A DNA stretch of 42,878 nt from Shewanella sp. CG12_big_fil_rev_8_21_14_0_65_47_15. Its GTDB lineage: Bacteria; Pseudomonadota; Gammaproteobacteria; Enterobacterales; Shewanellaceae. Made by a program: the position numbers and the translations under genes. Positions within the stretch are counted from its first letter, which is position 1, and each line of letters starts with the position of its first letter. Of this stretch, positions 19,159-28,245 are shown piece after piece. The notes under the pieces were generated by a model. The model was not told where the DNA came from, did no database searches, and was given only the letters and a program-made list of their open reading frames with translations. The DNA lies in the NCBI RefSeq assembly GCF_002783505.1, contig NZ_PFGL01000031.1, forward strand, positions 1 through 42,878. Reading direction: 5' to 3'.

Positions 19159-20413
19159 CCTGCTTTAAGAGAGACTTAAATCCTGCCACAGTGTAAAAGG
19201 AGCCAAACACAATTACCACATCATCGGGCCGAATTTGCGCTTTTAATGCCATCCATGCCGCATCTATCTGCTCAAATTCAACGACATTGGCCTCTGGAGC
19301 TAAGGTCTGGTGCAATTGGCTGGCACTGGCACCGCGTTCACCATGCAAACTCACTAAATACCAAGCGTCAACCAGAGGATCAATAACGGACAACACACCC
19401 GCAATATCTTTATCCTTTAGCATACCGCACAGGGCAAACACCCGTTTACCCACAACAATGGGTTCGAGCTGCTGCACTAAAAAACGGGCCGCATGGGGAT
19501 TATGGGCTACATCGAGTAAGATTAATGGCTGTTCGCTTACCCGCTCTAATCGTCCCGTTAACCGAGCCGTGCTAATGCCCTTGGCAATAATCTCAGGCGC
19601 AATATCCGGCCACCCCTGTTCTATGATCGCCAGCACTGTCGCCGCATTGGGCAATGGCAAACTTGGTAAGGCTAAATCGTGTAGCTTAAGCACTTCGCCT
19701 TGGAAATCCCACAGATTGCCATGGATTTGGTAACTGAACTCTTTGCCGACGCGGTACAAGATTGCACCTACCTCATTGGCGACATCATTGACTGTATGCG
19801 GCAAATTGGGCTCACCGACAATGGCGGGTTTACTGCGGCGGAAAATACCCGCTTTTTCACGGCCCACTAGCTCACGGGTGTTACCCAAATAACTTTCATG
19901 GTCTAAATCCACAGAGGTCACTACGCTGATATCGGCGTCGATCATATTGGTGGCGTCTAGCCGCCCGCCTAATCCAACTTCCAGGATGATGACATCAAGC
20001 TTAGCGGCTTTAAACAGTGTTAATCCCGCCAGAGTGGCGTATTCAAAAAAGGTTAAGGAGACATCGTCCCTTGCGGTTTCTATTTGTTCAAAGGTGGCGA
20101 CTAAGGCGCTATCACTGACATCGTTGCCATTGATACGGACTCGTTCATTATACTTGAGCATATGTGGCGAGCTATATACACCCACGGTCAAGCCCGATAA
20201 ACGCAGGATATTTTCTAACATGGCACAGGTCGTGCCTTTGCCATTAGTGCCGCCGACTGTGACCACAGTCGAAGGCTCTAAATCTAACAGTCCAAGCCTT
20301 TGTGCGACCTTAGAGACCCGCGTGAGCCCCATATCGATTTCGGTTGGATGTATGGACAGCAAATACTCCAACCACTGATCTAATGCTGCATTTGCCGTCG
20401 GTACTGTTAGCAT
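19142..20413 (-). CDS. folC: Folylpolyglutamate/dihydrofolate synthase
   Basis: Bifunctional enzyme adding glutamate to dihydropteroate and extending polyglutamate tails on folates, using ATP. The 423-residue protein fits the family (E. coli 422). The P-loop is VVTVGGTNGKGTT near residues 50-62. Further family motifs are SSPHMLKYNERVRING, EVGLGGRLDATN, DHESYLGNTRELVGREKAGIF and LLDVAHNPHAARFL. It overlaps dedD by 17 bases. Upstream, truA is only 69 bp away; accD, which sits between truA and folC in E. coli and Pseudomonas, is absent here. Confidence 0.96.
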   Translation of the reverse strand: MLTVPTANAALDQWLEYLLSIHPTEIDMGLTRVSKVAQRLGLLDLEPSTVVTVGGTNGKGTTCAMLENILRLSGLTVGVYSSPHMLKYNERVRINGNDVSDSALVATFEQIETARDDVSLTFFEYATLAGLTLFKAAKLDVIILEVGLGGRLDATNMIDADISVVTSVDLDHESYLGNTRELVGREKAGIFRRSKPAIVGEPNLPHTVNDVANEVGAILYRVGKEFSYQIHGNLWDFQGEVLKLHDLALPSLPLPNAATVLAIIEQGWPDIAPEIIAKGISTARLTGRLERVSEQPLILLDVAHNPHAARFLVQQLEPIVVGKRVFALCGMLKDKDIAGVLSVIDPLVDAWYLVSLHGERGASASQLHQTLAPEANVVEFEQIDAAWMALKAQIRPDDVVIVFGSFYTVAGFKSLLKQDVSFV

Positions 20414-20457
20414 CTGTTATTTCCTTCCTTCGATAACGGGCGATAATCATCTTCAGA

Positions 20458-20479
20458 CGTTGGGCGAATGGCCCCAACG
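20458..20479. other. Intercistronic hairpin between truA and folC
   Basis: CGTTGGG (20458-20464) pairs with CCCAACG (20473-20479) around an 8-base loop, just after the truA stop. No U-tract follows on either strand, so it is more likely an mRNA-stabilising or processing structure than a terminator. Confidence 0.4.
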
Positions 20480-20482
20480 GCA

Positions 20483-21268
20483 TTAATCCAACATAAATAA
20501 TGGCCCAAGGGCCAACTTAGGTAGCTGATATTGTTCTGGATAAGTGACGTCAACCAGATAAAGCCCATGGGGTTTCGCCGTGGCCGCCGCTTGATTTCTA
20601 TCCTTTAACGCCAATAACTCACCCATCCAAGTTAAGGGCTGATTACCCAGTCCAATCTCGAGTAATGACCCGACAATATTGCGCACCATATGGTGTAGGA
20701 AGGCATTGGCGGCAATGTCGACAATGATATACATACCTTGGCGCGTGACATTGACGCTATGGACATTGCGAAACGGCGTTTTTGATTGACACTGCACGGC
20801 GCGAAAACTGGTAAAGTCCTGCTCACCTAAGAGTGCCTGCGCCGCTTGGTGCATTCTGTCTGCATCGATATCGCCGTGGTAATGGCTGACACCATGGCGC
20901 AGAATGCCTGGACGGAAATTATGATTGTAGATCACGTAACGATAGCGTCTGGCCGTAGCGGAAAAACGGGCATGAAAACTGTCATCGACCTCTTTCACCC
21001 AGCGCACCGCAATATTATCCGGAAGATTGGCATTCACCCCTAGGGTCCAAGCACCTTCATTTCGATTCGCGTTGGTTTCAAAATGCACCACCTGTCCGGT
21101 TGCATGCACTCCCGCATCGGTACGCCCTGCACAAAATAAGCTGATAGGTTCATTGGCGACCACAGATAACGCCCGCTCTAATTGCCCTTGTACTGAATCG
21201 ACCTCGGCCTGACGTTGCCAACCAAAATAACCACTGCCGTCATATTCAATACCCAATGCAATCCGCAT
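20483..21268 (-). CDS. truA: tRNA pseudouridine(38-40) synthase
   Basis: Converts uridines 38-40 in the tRNA anticodon arm to pseudouridine. The 261-residue protein has the TruA signatures: [17 protein letters not shown] at the start, the catalytic [18 protein letters not shown] with Asp in [16 protein letters not shown], and [17 protein letters not shown]. The ATG at 21268 is preferred to the adjacent GTG because GAGG lies 5 bases upstream of the ATG. It follows fimV on the same strand with a terminator between, so partial independence is likely. Confidence 0.96.
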   Translation of the reverse strand: MRIALGIEYDGSGYFGWQRQAEVDSVQGQLERALSVVANEPISLFCAGRTDAGVHATGQVVHFETNANRNEGAWTLGVNANLPDNIAVRWVKEVDDSFHARFSATARRYRYVIYNHNFRPGILRHGVSHYHGDIDADRMHQAAQALLGEQDFTSFRAVQCQSKTPFRNVHSVNVTRQGMYIIVDIAANAFLHHMVRNIVGSLLEIGLGNQPLTWMGELLALKDRNQAAATAKPHGLYLVDVTYPEQYQLPKLALGPLFMLD

Positions 21269-21318
21269 CACACACCCTCTTTGTTAATTAAGCGGCGCAT
21301 TTTATCACAGCAGACCAT

Positions 21319-21343
21319 AAAAAAAACGGCGCAAAGAGCGCCG
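21319..21343 (-). terminator. Terminator after fimV
   Basis: On the minus strand CGGCGC (21338-21343) pairs with GCGCCG (21327-21332) around TCTTT, followed by eight U (21326 down to 21319). It separates fimV from truA. Confidence 0.88.
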
Positions 21344-21368
21344 CTTGAGTTAATTCGAATAAATAGGA

Positions 21369-24300
21369 TTAACCTATCTCTTTAAGCAATTTGGCTGCTT
21401 CATCCTGCTGACGCGCATTACCATCGATTTGGACTTCTTTCAGTAACGCTTTAGCACTGTCGCTGTCATCAATTTCGATATAGGCGCGGGCCAGATCCAA
21501 TTTTGCATTGACGGAGTTTTCTTCATCATCGACATCGATCATCGCAGCGTCACCAATCAAGGAGCCAACATCACTCATCTCCACATCGACGTCAGGGTAT
21601 AAATCGGTCTCTTGGCTATCCTGCTCGGCATCATTGAGCAATTTGTCGATATCGATAAAGCCATGTTCATTTTGGAAACTCGTCAGGTCATGATCAGCCA
21701 CAAACGGTTTCGTCTTGCGAGACTCCTGAGCATCCAGAGCCGCTAATGCCTCATCCACCGTCAGAGTGTGATCATCATCGAGGCTAAAACTATCCTCTGT
21801 CGCTAACACATCATCGTCATCAAGATCAGCATTGGCGCTAAAGGCCGCCAAGATACTGTCATCACTCAAGTCTACATCTGTGCTTAAGTCGAGTTCGGTA
21901 TCGGCGAGTACACTCGGCTTGGTTGCTACGGCATCTGTGGTGGCAGTTGCCGTTACGTCAATAGTAGGAGGAAGCTTGGCCTTAGGTGCAGGTGCAAAAT
22001 CAAGCTCAGTATCCCAATCGAGTACATGGGGATCTTTGCTCTTATTGGCTTTTAAATCATTGAAGAAAGAAGATTCTTTTTCCTTAGCACTCGCCGCTGC
22101 CACTGCCACTGCCGCAGCAGCGGACGCAACTAAATCGTCGGCATCGGCATCAAAACCACTAAATGCCGCTTCATCTAACGCAGCACTCTCTTCATTTATC
22201 GTTTGTGCTAGATCAAAGGTATCGTCACTGTCATCTAGGGCATGGGCCGCTCCAATACCTTTGAGCAGATCGTCCTCATCCGCTGGTTTTTCACTATCCG
22301 GTAACGCCGTTTCCATGTCGAAATTAAAATCATCGGCATCCGCTTCGCCCTGCTCTGGCACATCAAACTCGGCTAAAAGCGCATCGAGATCATCCCCTGC
22401 GGTCGATAAATCTTCGGGCAGTGATGCTTCTCGTTCTGCCGCAAGCAGGTGGTCAAGCTCCTCATCCGTTTCTGATAGCCGAGGTTCAAGCTCAGCTTCT
22501 GCCACTATATCCCCGATAACAGTCCCTGCAACGTCCTCTGCCACATCAGTGGATTTCGCCGCCGAAGTATCAAAAGATGCGAGTAAAGCATCGATATCAT
22601 CGGTTTCAGCAATGCCAATATCATCGAGTTCTGGATCAAGCTCAGCGGCAATGGCATCCCCTAAATCGGGTTCTGGGGCAGCAGGCTTATCAAAATCCGC
22701 AAGTAAAGCATCGATATCATCGGTATCTTCAACCCCTAGAGCCGTTAACTCATCGTCAAGCTCGGCGGCAATTTCATCACCGAGATCGGGCTCAGCTTGC
22801 GCCTCGGTGGGCTTATCAAAGTCGGCAAGTAAGGCGTCGATATCCAGATTATCTTCGACATTGAGCCCATCGAGTTCGGCATCGGCCTCAAGTTCGGCGA
22901 CAATGGCCGCGCTCAAATCATCATCGGAAGACGCTTGAGTGGCATGGGTCTCCGAGGGCATTTCAACATCAGCGACCCACTCTTCGGCCAAGCTATCCGT
23001 CGAGGCGCTCGTATCGTCTTGGGGCTGTTCGGCGCCATCATCTGAGCCTAGGCCAGCCAGCAAGGCATCGAGATCTTCTTCCTCAAGAATACTACCCGAT
23101 TTGATTTTTTCTTCGGCAAAGGCCTCTTCTTGATCACCCATAGCCTCTGCCCACAAATCGTCGAGGGATTGGCCTTCTTCCTCTTCAAACTGGGGTTCTG
23201 GTGCTACGCTCCCGCCTTGATCGATAAACATATCCGCTGCCATATCCATTTGTTCATGGATATCGACTATGTCCTGCTCGGGTTGAAGATTGACGCTTCC
23301 TGAATCTAATAAGCTATCAATAGAATCCGCATGATCTGTATCTAAATGCACGGCCATATCGTCGAGATCATCATCCATCGCCAGCACAGAGGCACCCGTC
23401 GCCATACCCGCAGCCCCGACCGCCATAGCCGCTTGCTGTGATGCTAACTCGTGCCGTTCTTTATTGCGTTTGCGGCGCAGTGCCCAAAACACTAAGAACA
23501 AAATCAATAGGGCTGGGATCACGGCAGCGGCAACTAAGAGTAAGGGGCTCTCCATCAGAGTACGCCATAAATCATCTGGCTCTTTAGGCGTTTCAGGTGC
23601 TGCGGTAACGGGTGATGCGGCCGCCTCAACCTCAGCTTTCAAGGCTTGATTCTGCTGTTTTGTGACTTGAAGCGTTTCTTCCAACATGGCAATCTGTTGA
23701 TTTAACTCTTCAATTTTTGCTTTGAGTGCTTCGACATCCGTATTTCGAACCGATAACTGATCTTGAGTTCGGGCCAATTCGTCCGTTAGCGATAAATTTT
23801 TGCTCTCCGCGGCCTCAAGGCGCGCATTGACATCCGAACTCAACATCTTAGGTTCTGTTTTAACCGCGATTTGTGTTGCTATTGGCTCGGTTTTCGCGAC
23901 TTCAGTTTTCACTTCGGCCTTAGGTTTGACCTCTGCGGCTACGGGAGCGGCAACAGTAGGCTTGGGTGCTTTAGCTTTGGTGGTCGCTGTTGCCGCGCTA
24001 CGCGCCTGTTTATCATCGCGCTCAGCCCTCGCTATGGCTAAGCTATTGGGGATTGCCAGCATCGCTTCTTTCGAAGGAATGAGTAAAATCATCCCACGTT
24101 CAAGGCTATTGTAATTATCTGAGTTAAAGGCATGGGGGTTGGCATCGAACACGGCGGCCATGACTTGGTAGACACTCACACTGGCATCGGGGCGCACTTT
24201 TTGCGCTATGCTCCAAAAAGTATCTTTTGAGGTGGTTGGGCCATATTGGTGATTTATTTGACGGATCTGTCCATCTGGCCCCATGATTTTCAAGGGTTTA

Positions 24301-24407
24301 ACTTTAGGCGTATCGGCTGCAACGGCGGGATCGATAAAATAAGTCGTGGAGGAAACGGCTAAAACGGTGGCCATTAGGCCCACAAGATACGAAGTGCGAA
24401 ATTTCAT
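21369..24407 (-). CDS. fimV: FimV-like polar landmark protein
   Basis: Large inner-membrane protein of the FimV/HubP group, which gathers chemotaxis, flagellar, chromosome-partition and type IV pilus factors at the cell pole. The 1012 residues from the ATG at 24407 (GGAAGG upstream) contain a signal peptide (1-30, ending AVAA), a LysM-like peptidoglycan-binding region (about 41-120), an Ala/Lys/Pro linker, a coiled coil (about 205-262) and one membrane helix (about 287-308, LLLVAAAVIPALLILFLVFW). A very acidic Asp/Glu/Ala-rich cytoplasmic region holds three tandem repeats (about 493-614). The C-terminal FimV domain (AKLDLARAYIEIDDSDSAKALLKEV) ends the protein. An earlier in-frame ATG would add 19 residues that do not look like a signal peptide. 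Position after asd equals Pseudomonas asd-fimV-truA. Confidence 0.93.
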   Translation of the reverse strand: MKFRTSYLVGLMATVLAVSSTTYFIDPAVAADTPKVKPLKIMGPDGQIRQINHQYGPTTSKDTFWSIAQKVRPDASVSVYQVMAAVFDANPHAFNSDNYNSLERGMILLIPSKEAMLAIPNSLAIARAERDDKQARSAATATTKAKAPKPTVAAPVAAEVKPKAEVKTEVAKTEPIATQIAVKTEPKMLSSDVNARLEAAESKNLSLTDELARTQDQLSVRNTDVEALKAKIEELNQQIAMLEETLQVTKQQNQALKAEVEAAASPVTAAPETPKEPDDLWRTLMESPLLLVAAAVIPALLILFLVFWALRRKRNKERHELASQQAAMAVGAAGMATGASVLAMDDDLDDMAVHLDTDHADSIDSLLDSGSVNLQPEQDIVDIHEQMDMAADMFIDQGGSVAPEPQFEEEEGQSLDDLWAEAMGDQEEAFAEEKIKSGSILEEEDLDALLAGLGSDDGAEQPQDDTSASTDSLAEEWVADVEMPSETHATQASSDDDLSAAIVAELEADAELDGLNVEDNLDIDALLADFDKPTEAQAEPDLGDEIAAELDDELTALGVEDTDDIDALLADFDKPAAPEPDLGDAIAAELDPELDDIGIAETDDIDALLASFDTSAAKSTDVAEDVAGTVIGDIVAEAELEPRLSETDEELDHLLAAEREASLPEDLSTAGDDLDALLAEFDVPEQGEADADDFNFDMETALPDSEKPADEDDLLKGIGAAHALDDSDDTFDLAQTINEESAALDEAAFSGFDADADDLVASAAAAVAVAAASAKEKESSFFNDLKANKSKDPHVLDWDTELDFAPAPKAKLPPTIDVTATATTDAVATKPSVLADTELDLSTDVDLSDDSILAAFSANADLDDDDVLATEDSFSLDDDHTLTVDEALAALDAQESRKTKPFVADHDLTSFQNEHGFIDIDKLLNDAEQDSQETDLYPDVDVEMSDVGSLIGDAAMIDVDDEENSVNAKLDLARAYIEIDDSDSAKALLKEVQIDGNARQQDEAAKLLKEIG
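22564..22930. repeat. Three tandem 120-126 bp repeats in fimV
   Basis: The DNA for DIDALLADFD recurs at 22588, 22708 and 22834 (spacings 120 and 126 bp). Units of 40-42 residues contain the core acidic segments DLGDAIAAELD and DDIDALLADFDKP. The repeat has arisen by in-frame duplication within the acidic cytoplasmic region, as is common in FimV/HubP proteins. Confidence 0.85.
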
Positions 24408-24527
24408 CAATCCTTCCCTTTGAAGCGCTATAAAGTTATCTCGCTGATAACAGGCTTTAGGCAATTGTATTTATTGAGATTACTATAAACCAGAAATCTC
24501 TGCCCTGCTACTGTTCACAAGTGTAAA

Positions 24528-24558
24528 ACAAAAAAAGCCTGCTGGCAGCAGGCTTTTT
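24528..24558 (-). terminator. Terminator after asd
   Basis: GCCTGCT (24537-24543) pairs with AGCAGGC (24547-24553) around GGC, flanked by A and T runs that extend the stem. On the minus strand the U-tract follows at 24536-24531. It closes the pdxB-asd unit before fimV. Confidence 0.88.
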
Positions 24559-24585
24559 CAATGGGCAGAGAATACACCTTAAGAC

Positions 24586-25602
24586 TTAGTAGTAATCTCT
24601 CACTAAAATCTCGGCAATTTGCACACTGTTCAAGGCTGCGCCCTTACGAATATTGTCCGACACGACCCACAGATTAATTCCATGGGAGTGGGATATATCC
24701 TTACGCACTCGACCAACATACACAGGATCGGTGCCTGCTGCATCGGTCACCGCCGTTGGATAGTCCTCATCGGATTCAAACAATACCACTCCTTCGGCAT
24801 TACGAAGTAAAGCTTTAACCTCTTCCGCATCGACAGGCTGACGAGTTTCGACATTAATGGCTTCTGAATGACCATAGAACACGGGTACACGTACCGCGGT
24901 CGCATTGACGAGAATATCATCATCACCGAAAATCTTCTGGGTTTCCCAGACCATTTTCATCTCTTCTTTGGTGTAGCCGTTATCCATAAATTTATCGATT
25001 TGTGGCAACACGTTAAAGGCAATTTGTTTTGGATAAACTTCGGCTTCAGCAGGTAAACCTTGTAGCAGTTTAGTGCACTGATGCGCTAACTCTTCGATGG
25101 CTTTTTTACCGGTACCAGAGACAGACTGATAGGTCGCAACATTAATACGGCTGATACCATAGGCATCATAAATAGGCTTTAATGCCACCAACATTTGGAT
25201 GGTTGAGCAATTAGGGTTAGCAATGATATTACGGTTACGAAAATCCGCGATAGCATGGGGATTGACTTCGGGTACGACCAAGGGAATATCAATGTCGTAT
25301 CTAAAGTGAGAGGTGTTATCGATGACAACACAACCCGCCTCAGCGGCAATCGGCGCCCATTTAGCGGAAACATCACCACCTGCGGAGAAGAAACCAATTT
25401 GGGCTTGGGTCCAATCGAAGGTTTCTACGTCGAGAATGGTAATTTGTTTGCCATGGAAGCTGACCGTTTCACCGGCGCTGCGGCTACTGGCTAAAGGGTA
25501 CAAATTGGCAACCGGGAAATTACGCTCTTCGAGGATCTCAATCATAGTTTGACCCACGGCGCCCGATGCACCTAAAACGACAACATTAAATTCCTGTGAC
25601 AT
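24586..25602 (-). CDS. asd: Aspartate-semialdehyde dehydrogenase
   Basis: NADPH-dependent reduction of aspartyl phosphate to aspartate semialdehyde, the branch point to lysine, diaminopimelate, threonine and methionine. The 338-residue protein has the N-terminal nucleotide motif VLGASGAVGQ, FFSAGGDVSAKW, the catalytic NPNCSTIQM with Cys132, and SGTGKKAIEELAHQ. It belongs to the shorter Asd subgroup of Pseudomonas and Vibrio and is related to the catalytically doubtful E. coli Usg, which occupies this position after pdxB. Here the active-site cysteine is present, so I call it a true Asd. The ATG at 25602 follows the pdxB stop by 2 bases with a poor Shine-Dalgarno, implying coupling. Confidence 0.93.
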   Translation of the reverse strand: MSQEFNVVVLGASGAVGQTMIEILEERNFPVANLYPLASSRSAGETVSFHGKQITILDVETFDWTQAQIGFFSAGGDVSAKWAPIAAEAGCVVIDNTSHFRYDIDIPLVVPEVNPHAIADFRNRNIIANPNCSTIQMLVALKPIYDAYGISRINVATYQSVSGTGKKAIEELAHQCTKLLQGLPAEAEVYPKQIAFNVLPQIDKFMDNGYTKEEMKMVWETQKIFGDDDILVNATAVRVPVFYGHSEAINVETRQPVDAEEVKALLRNAEGVVLFESDEDYPTAVTDAAGTDPVYVGRVRKDISHSHGINLWVVSDNIRKGAALNSVQIAEILVRDYY

Positions 25603-25604
25603 AG

Positions 25605-26735
25605 CTACTGACCGACTCCTGAAAAACCTAAATTGGACAACCAATCTACCTCAAGTTGGCGGTCATAAGCCAGCGCCAATGCACTAAATTCGCGCCTATG
25701 ACGGTGATTTTTTCTCATAGTGTCGAAGCCATTGGCATTTAAAAAGCTATTGCGGAACACTCTATCATCGTCGCGTAAATCATAAACAAAGCGCACAAGC
25801 TGTAATAATGCTTTTTCATTGGGTGAGACAGCCAGTTCAACACCCTTAATATTAAAAGCGGGCAATAATGCCGTGAGGCTTTTCGTGGCAGGAATATGCA
25901 GTTGTTGGCAAAGTGCTTGGTAAAGCATAAAAGTGCCGCGCGCCTTGCCTTCTAAGCTGTAACCTGCGATGTGCGGCGTGGCAAACTCTGCCAATGGTAC
26001 TAACTCGGGCAGAGGGTTTGGTTCGCCTTCCCACACATCGAGCACTAATTTAAGATCGTCACGTTGCAGCTTCACTTTAATCAGCGCCTGATTATCTATC
26101 ACATCACCGCGGCAGCAATTAAGTAACCAAGTACTAGGTTTAAGGGACGTTAACCGAGACTCATCGAATAAATGCAGCGTCTTATGTTCACCTGTGCGCG
26201 TGATTGGCACATGTAAACTGATGATATCGGCCTGCGCCATGATGGTATCTAAGCTCACAAAACTGCGCGGATCGCCCTCTGCAGCTTTAATGGGATCGTT
26301 AAGCAGCACCTTAATACCGTAGGCTTGCAAACATTTTGCCGTAGCAGTGCCAGTGTTGCCCGCACCCACTATGCCGACGACTTTGCCCTTAAGCGGCGAA
26401 TTGAAGCGCTCGGCTAGCTCCAGCATGGCGATAAAGGCAAATTCCCCGACCGCAGTCGCATTGCAACCCGGCGCATTAGAGAAGGGAATATTTCGCTCGG
26501 CCAGATAGGCTAAATCCACATGATCTGTGCCTATAGTAGCACTGCCGACAAATTTCAGCTTGTTATTGCCTGAGAGCAACTCGGCATTCACTTTGGTGAC
26601 CGAGCGCACTAATAGCACATCGGCATCACGCACTTGCTCGGTGGTTAACGTGCGGCCATTAACAGGAATAATCTCCCCGAGATCGCCAAATAGCGGTTCA
26701 ACATAGGGCATATTTTCATCGACTAGAATTTTCAT
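25605..26735 (-). CDS. pdxB: 4-phosphoerythronate dehydrogenase
   Basis: Second step of the DXP-dependent pyridoxal phosphate pathway, oxidising 4-phospho-D-erythronate. The 376-residue protein (E. coli 378) starts [21 protein letters not shown], typical of PdxB. It has the NAD-binding [17 protein letters not shown], the 2-hydroxyacid dehydrogenase motifs [12 protein letters not shown] and [12 protein letters not shown], His in [13 protein letters not shown], and the PdxB-specific C-terminal dimerisation region. The ATG at 26735 is preferred over an upstream GTG because AAGG lies 5 bases before it. It is co-transcribed with asd. Confidence 0.96.
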   Translation of the reverse strand: MKILVDENMPYVEPLFGDLGEIIPVNGRTLTTEQVRDADVLLVRSVTKVNAELLSGNNKLKFVGSATIGTDHVDLAYLAERNIPFSNAPGCNATAVGEFAFIAMLELAERFNSPLKGKVVGIVGAGNTGTATAKCLQAYGIKVLLNDPIKAAEGDPRSFVSLDTIMAQADIISLHVPITRTGEHKTLHLFDESRLTSLKPSTWLLNCCRGDVIDNQALIKVKLQRDDLKLVLDVWEGEPNPLPELVPLAEFATPHIAGYSLEGKARGTFMLYQALCQQLHIPATKSLTALLPAFNIKGVELAVSPNEKALLQLVRFVYDLRDDDRVFRNSFLNANGFDTMRKNHRHRREFSALALAYDRQLEVDWLSNLGFSGVGQ

Positions 26736-26848
26736 GGGCACCTTAACGGATAAAAAGTGGCGAAAGAAGGCATCAAGATGCGCGCTATTCTAACAAGACA
26801 GGATAGATAAATCCCTGCCTATGCAACAGGTTCACAAAAAACGCCCAT

Positions 26849-26874
26849 AAAAAAGGGAAGCCTAAGCTCCCCTT
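26849..26874 (-). terminator. Terminator after fabB
   Basis: A 9-position stem (26853-26861 with 26866-26874, one mismatch) closes on a 4-base loop. On the minus strand a run of six U (26854-26849) follows. It lies 22 bases past the fabB stop. Confidence 0.75.
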
Positions 26875-26896
26875 CTATCGCGTTTGGTCAACAAAC

Positions 26897-28108
26897 TTAT
26901 TTGTACTTACGCATCACTAAGGTGGCGTTCGTGCCGCCAAAACCGAAGCTGTTACTCATTACTGTGTTCAGCTCTGCATCGCGGTATTCACGCACGATAG
27001 GCATGTCTTTCGCGGCTTCGTCGAGATTATCGATATTGATGCTTGGGGCAATAAAGCTGTTTTCCATCATGATTAAGCTGTAAATCGCTTCATGTACGCC
27101 TGCGGCGCCTAATGCATGACCTGTCATAGACTTAGTCGATGCAATCGGTGGGCACTTGTCTTTAAAGACTTCACGTAGCGCTTCTAATTCACGCACGTCG
27201 CCCACTGGCGTTGAAGTGCCGTGAGTATTGATGTAATCGATTGGGGTATCGACATCGGCCATCGCCATTTGCATACAGCGCACTGCGCCTTCGCCAGATG
27301 GCGCCACCATGTCATAACCGTCTGAAGATGCGCCATAACCAATCACTTCAGCGTAAATTTTTGCGCCGCGAGCCAGAGCATGTTCTAACTCTTCAACCAC
27401 TAAAATACCGCCGCCGCCGGAGATCACAAAACCATCACGGTCCGCATCATAGGTGCGAGAGGCCTTTTCTGGCGTAGCATTGTACTTAGTTGACAGTGCG
27501 CCCATAGCATCGAAGCCCATGGTCAGCGTCCAATCCACTTCCTCAGCACCACCGGCAAACACCATATCTTGCTTACCCATTTGGATAAGTTCAACGGCGT
27601 GACCAATACAGTGGGCGCTGGTCGCACAGGCTGAACTGATAGAATAGTTCATGCCTTTAATTTTAAATGGCGTGGCTAAACAAGCGCTGGCCGTGCTCGA
27701 CATAATGCGCGGCACAATATAAGGACCAACACGTTTAACGCCTTTTTCACGCAGCGTGTCGGCAGATTGCACTTGGTTAGACGATGATGCACCGCCTGTA
27801 CCGACAATCAAACCTACGCGCGGATCGGAATACTGCTCTTCAGTCAAGTGAGCATCGTTGATGGCTTCCTGCATCGCAATGTAAGCATAGGCAGCAGCAT
27901 CGCCCATAAAACGCAGAGCCTTACGATCGATATGCTCAGCTGGGTTTAACTTGATATTGCCCCACACATGACTGCGAAGTTGCATTTCTTCAAATTGAGC
28001 GGAATGCGTAATACCACTGCGGCCCGCTTTAAGTGACTCGGTCACTTCTTGCTTGTTATTACCGATACTTGAAACAACACCCATTCCGGTGATCACGACT
28101 CTTTTCAT
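26897..28108 (-). CDS. fabB: Beta-ketoacyl-ACP synthase I
   Basis: Condensing enzyme needed for elongation of unsaturated fatty acids. The 403-residue protein from [18 protein letters not shown] has catalytic Cys161 in SSACATSAH and the two histidines in [11 protein letters not shown] and GHALGAAG. The start is not settled: homologues begin at MKR (28108), but that ATG lacks a good RBS, while an in-frame ATG at 28132 (eight residues earlier) has AGG 7 bases upstream. The promoter region is shared with divergent mnmC. An inverted repeat GTACATGTCAGTAC (28127-28140) and a TGGTCAG half-site near 28184-28190, like part of a FadR operator, are possible regulator sites; both are weak. Confidence 0.95.
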   Translation of the reverse strand: MKRVVITGMGVVSSIGNNKQEVTESLKAGRSGITHSAQFEEMQLRSHVWGNIKLNPAEHIDRKALRFMGDAAAYAYIAMQEAINDAHLTEEQYSDPRVGLIVGTGGASSSNQVQSADTLREKGVKRVGPYIVPRIMSSTASACLATPFKIKGMNYSISSACATSAHCIGHAVELIQMGKQDMVFAGGAEEVDWTLTMGFDAMGALSTKYNATPEKASRTYDADRDGFVISGGGGILVVEELEHALARGAKIYAEVIGYGASSDGYDMVAPSGEGAVRCMQMAMADVDTPIDYINTHGTSTPVGDVRELEALREVFKDKCPPIASTKSMTGHALGAAGVHEAIYSLIMMENSFIAPSINIDNLDEAAKDMPIVREYRDAELNTVMSNSFGFGGTNATLVMRKYK

Positions 28109-28245
28109 TTTATTGCTATCCATTGTGTACATGTCAGTACCTACTTTTGCTGCGCCAATAGTATCTGTTTTGGCTCAATTAAGTGGTCAGCTTTCCATAA
28201 AGGCGAGTAAAATAATGCCCATTATGAGACCGAGAGTATATTTCT

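Noticed and set aside
21832..22938. Long Ser/Ala-rich open frame on the plus strand inside fimV
   Set aside because: It is the antisense shadow of the Asp/Glu/Ala-rich fimV region (GAT/GAC codons read back as ATC/GTC, keeping the strand open). No RBS, no family motif, and fimV in the other strand is well supported.
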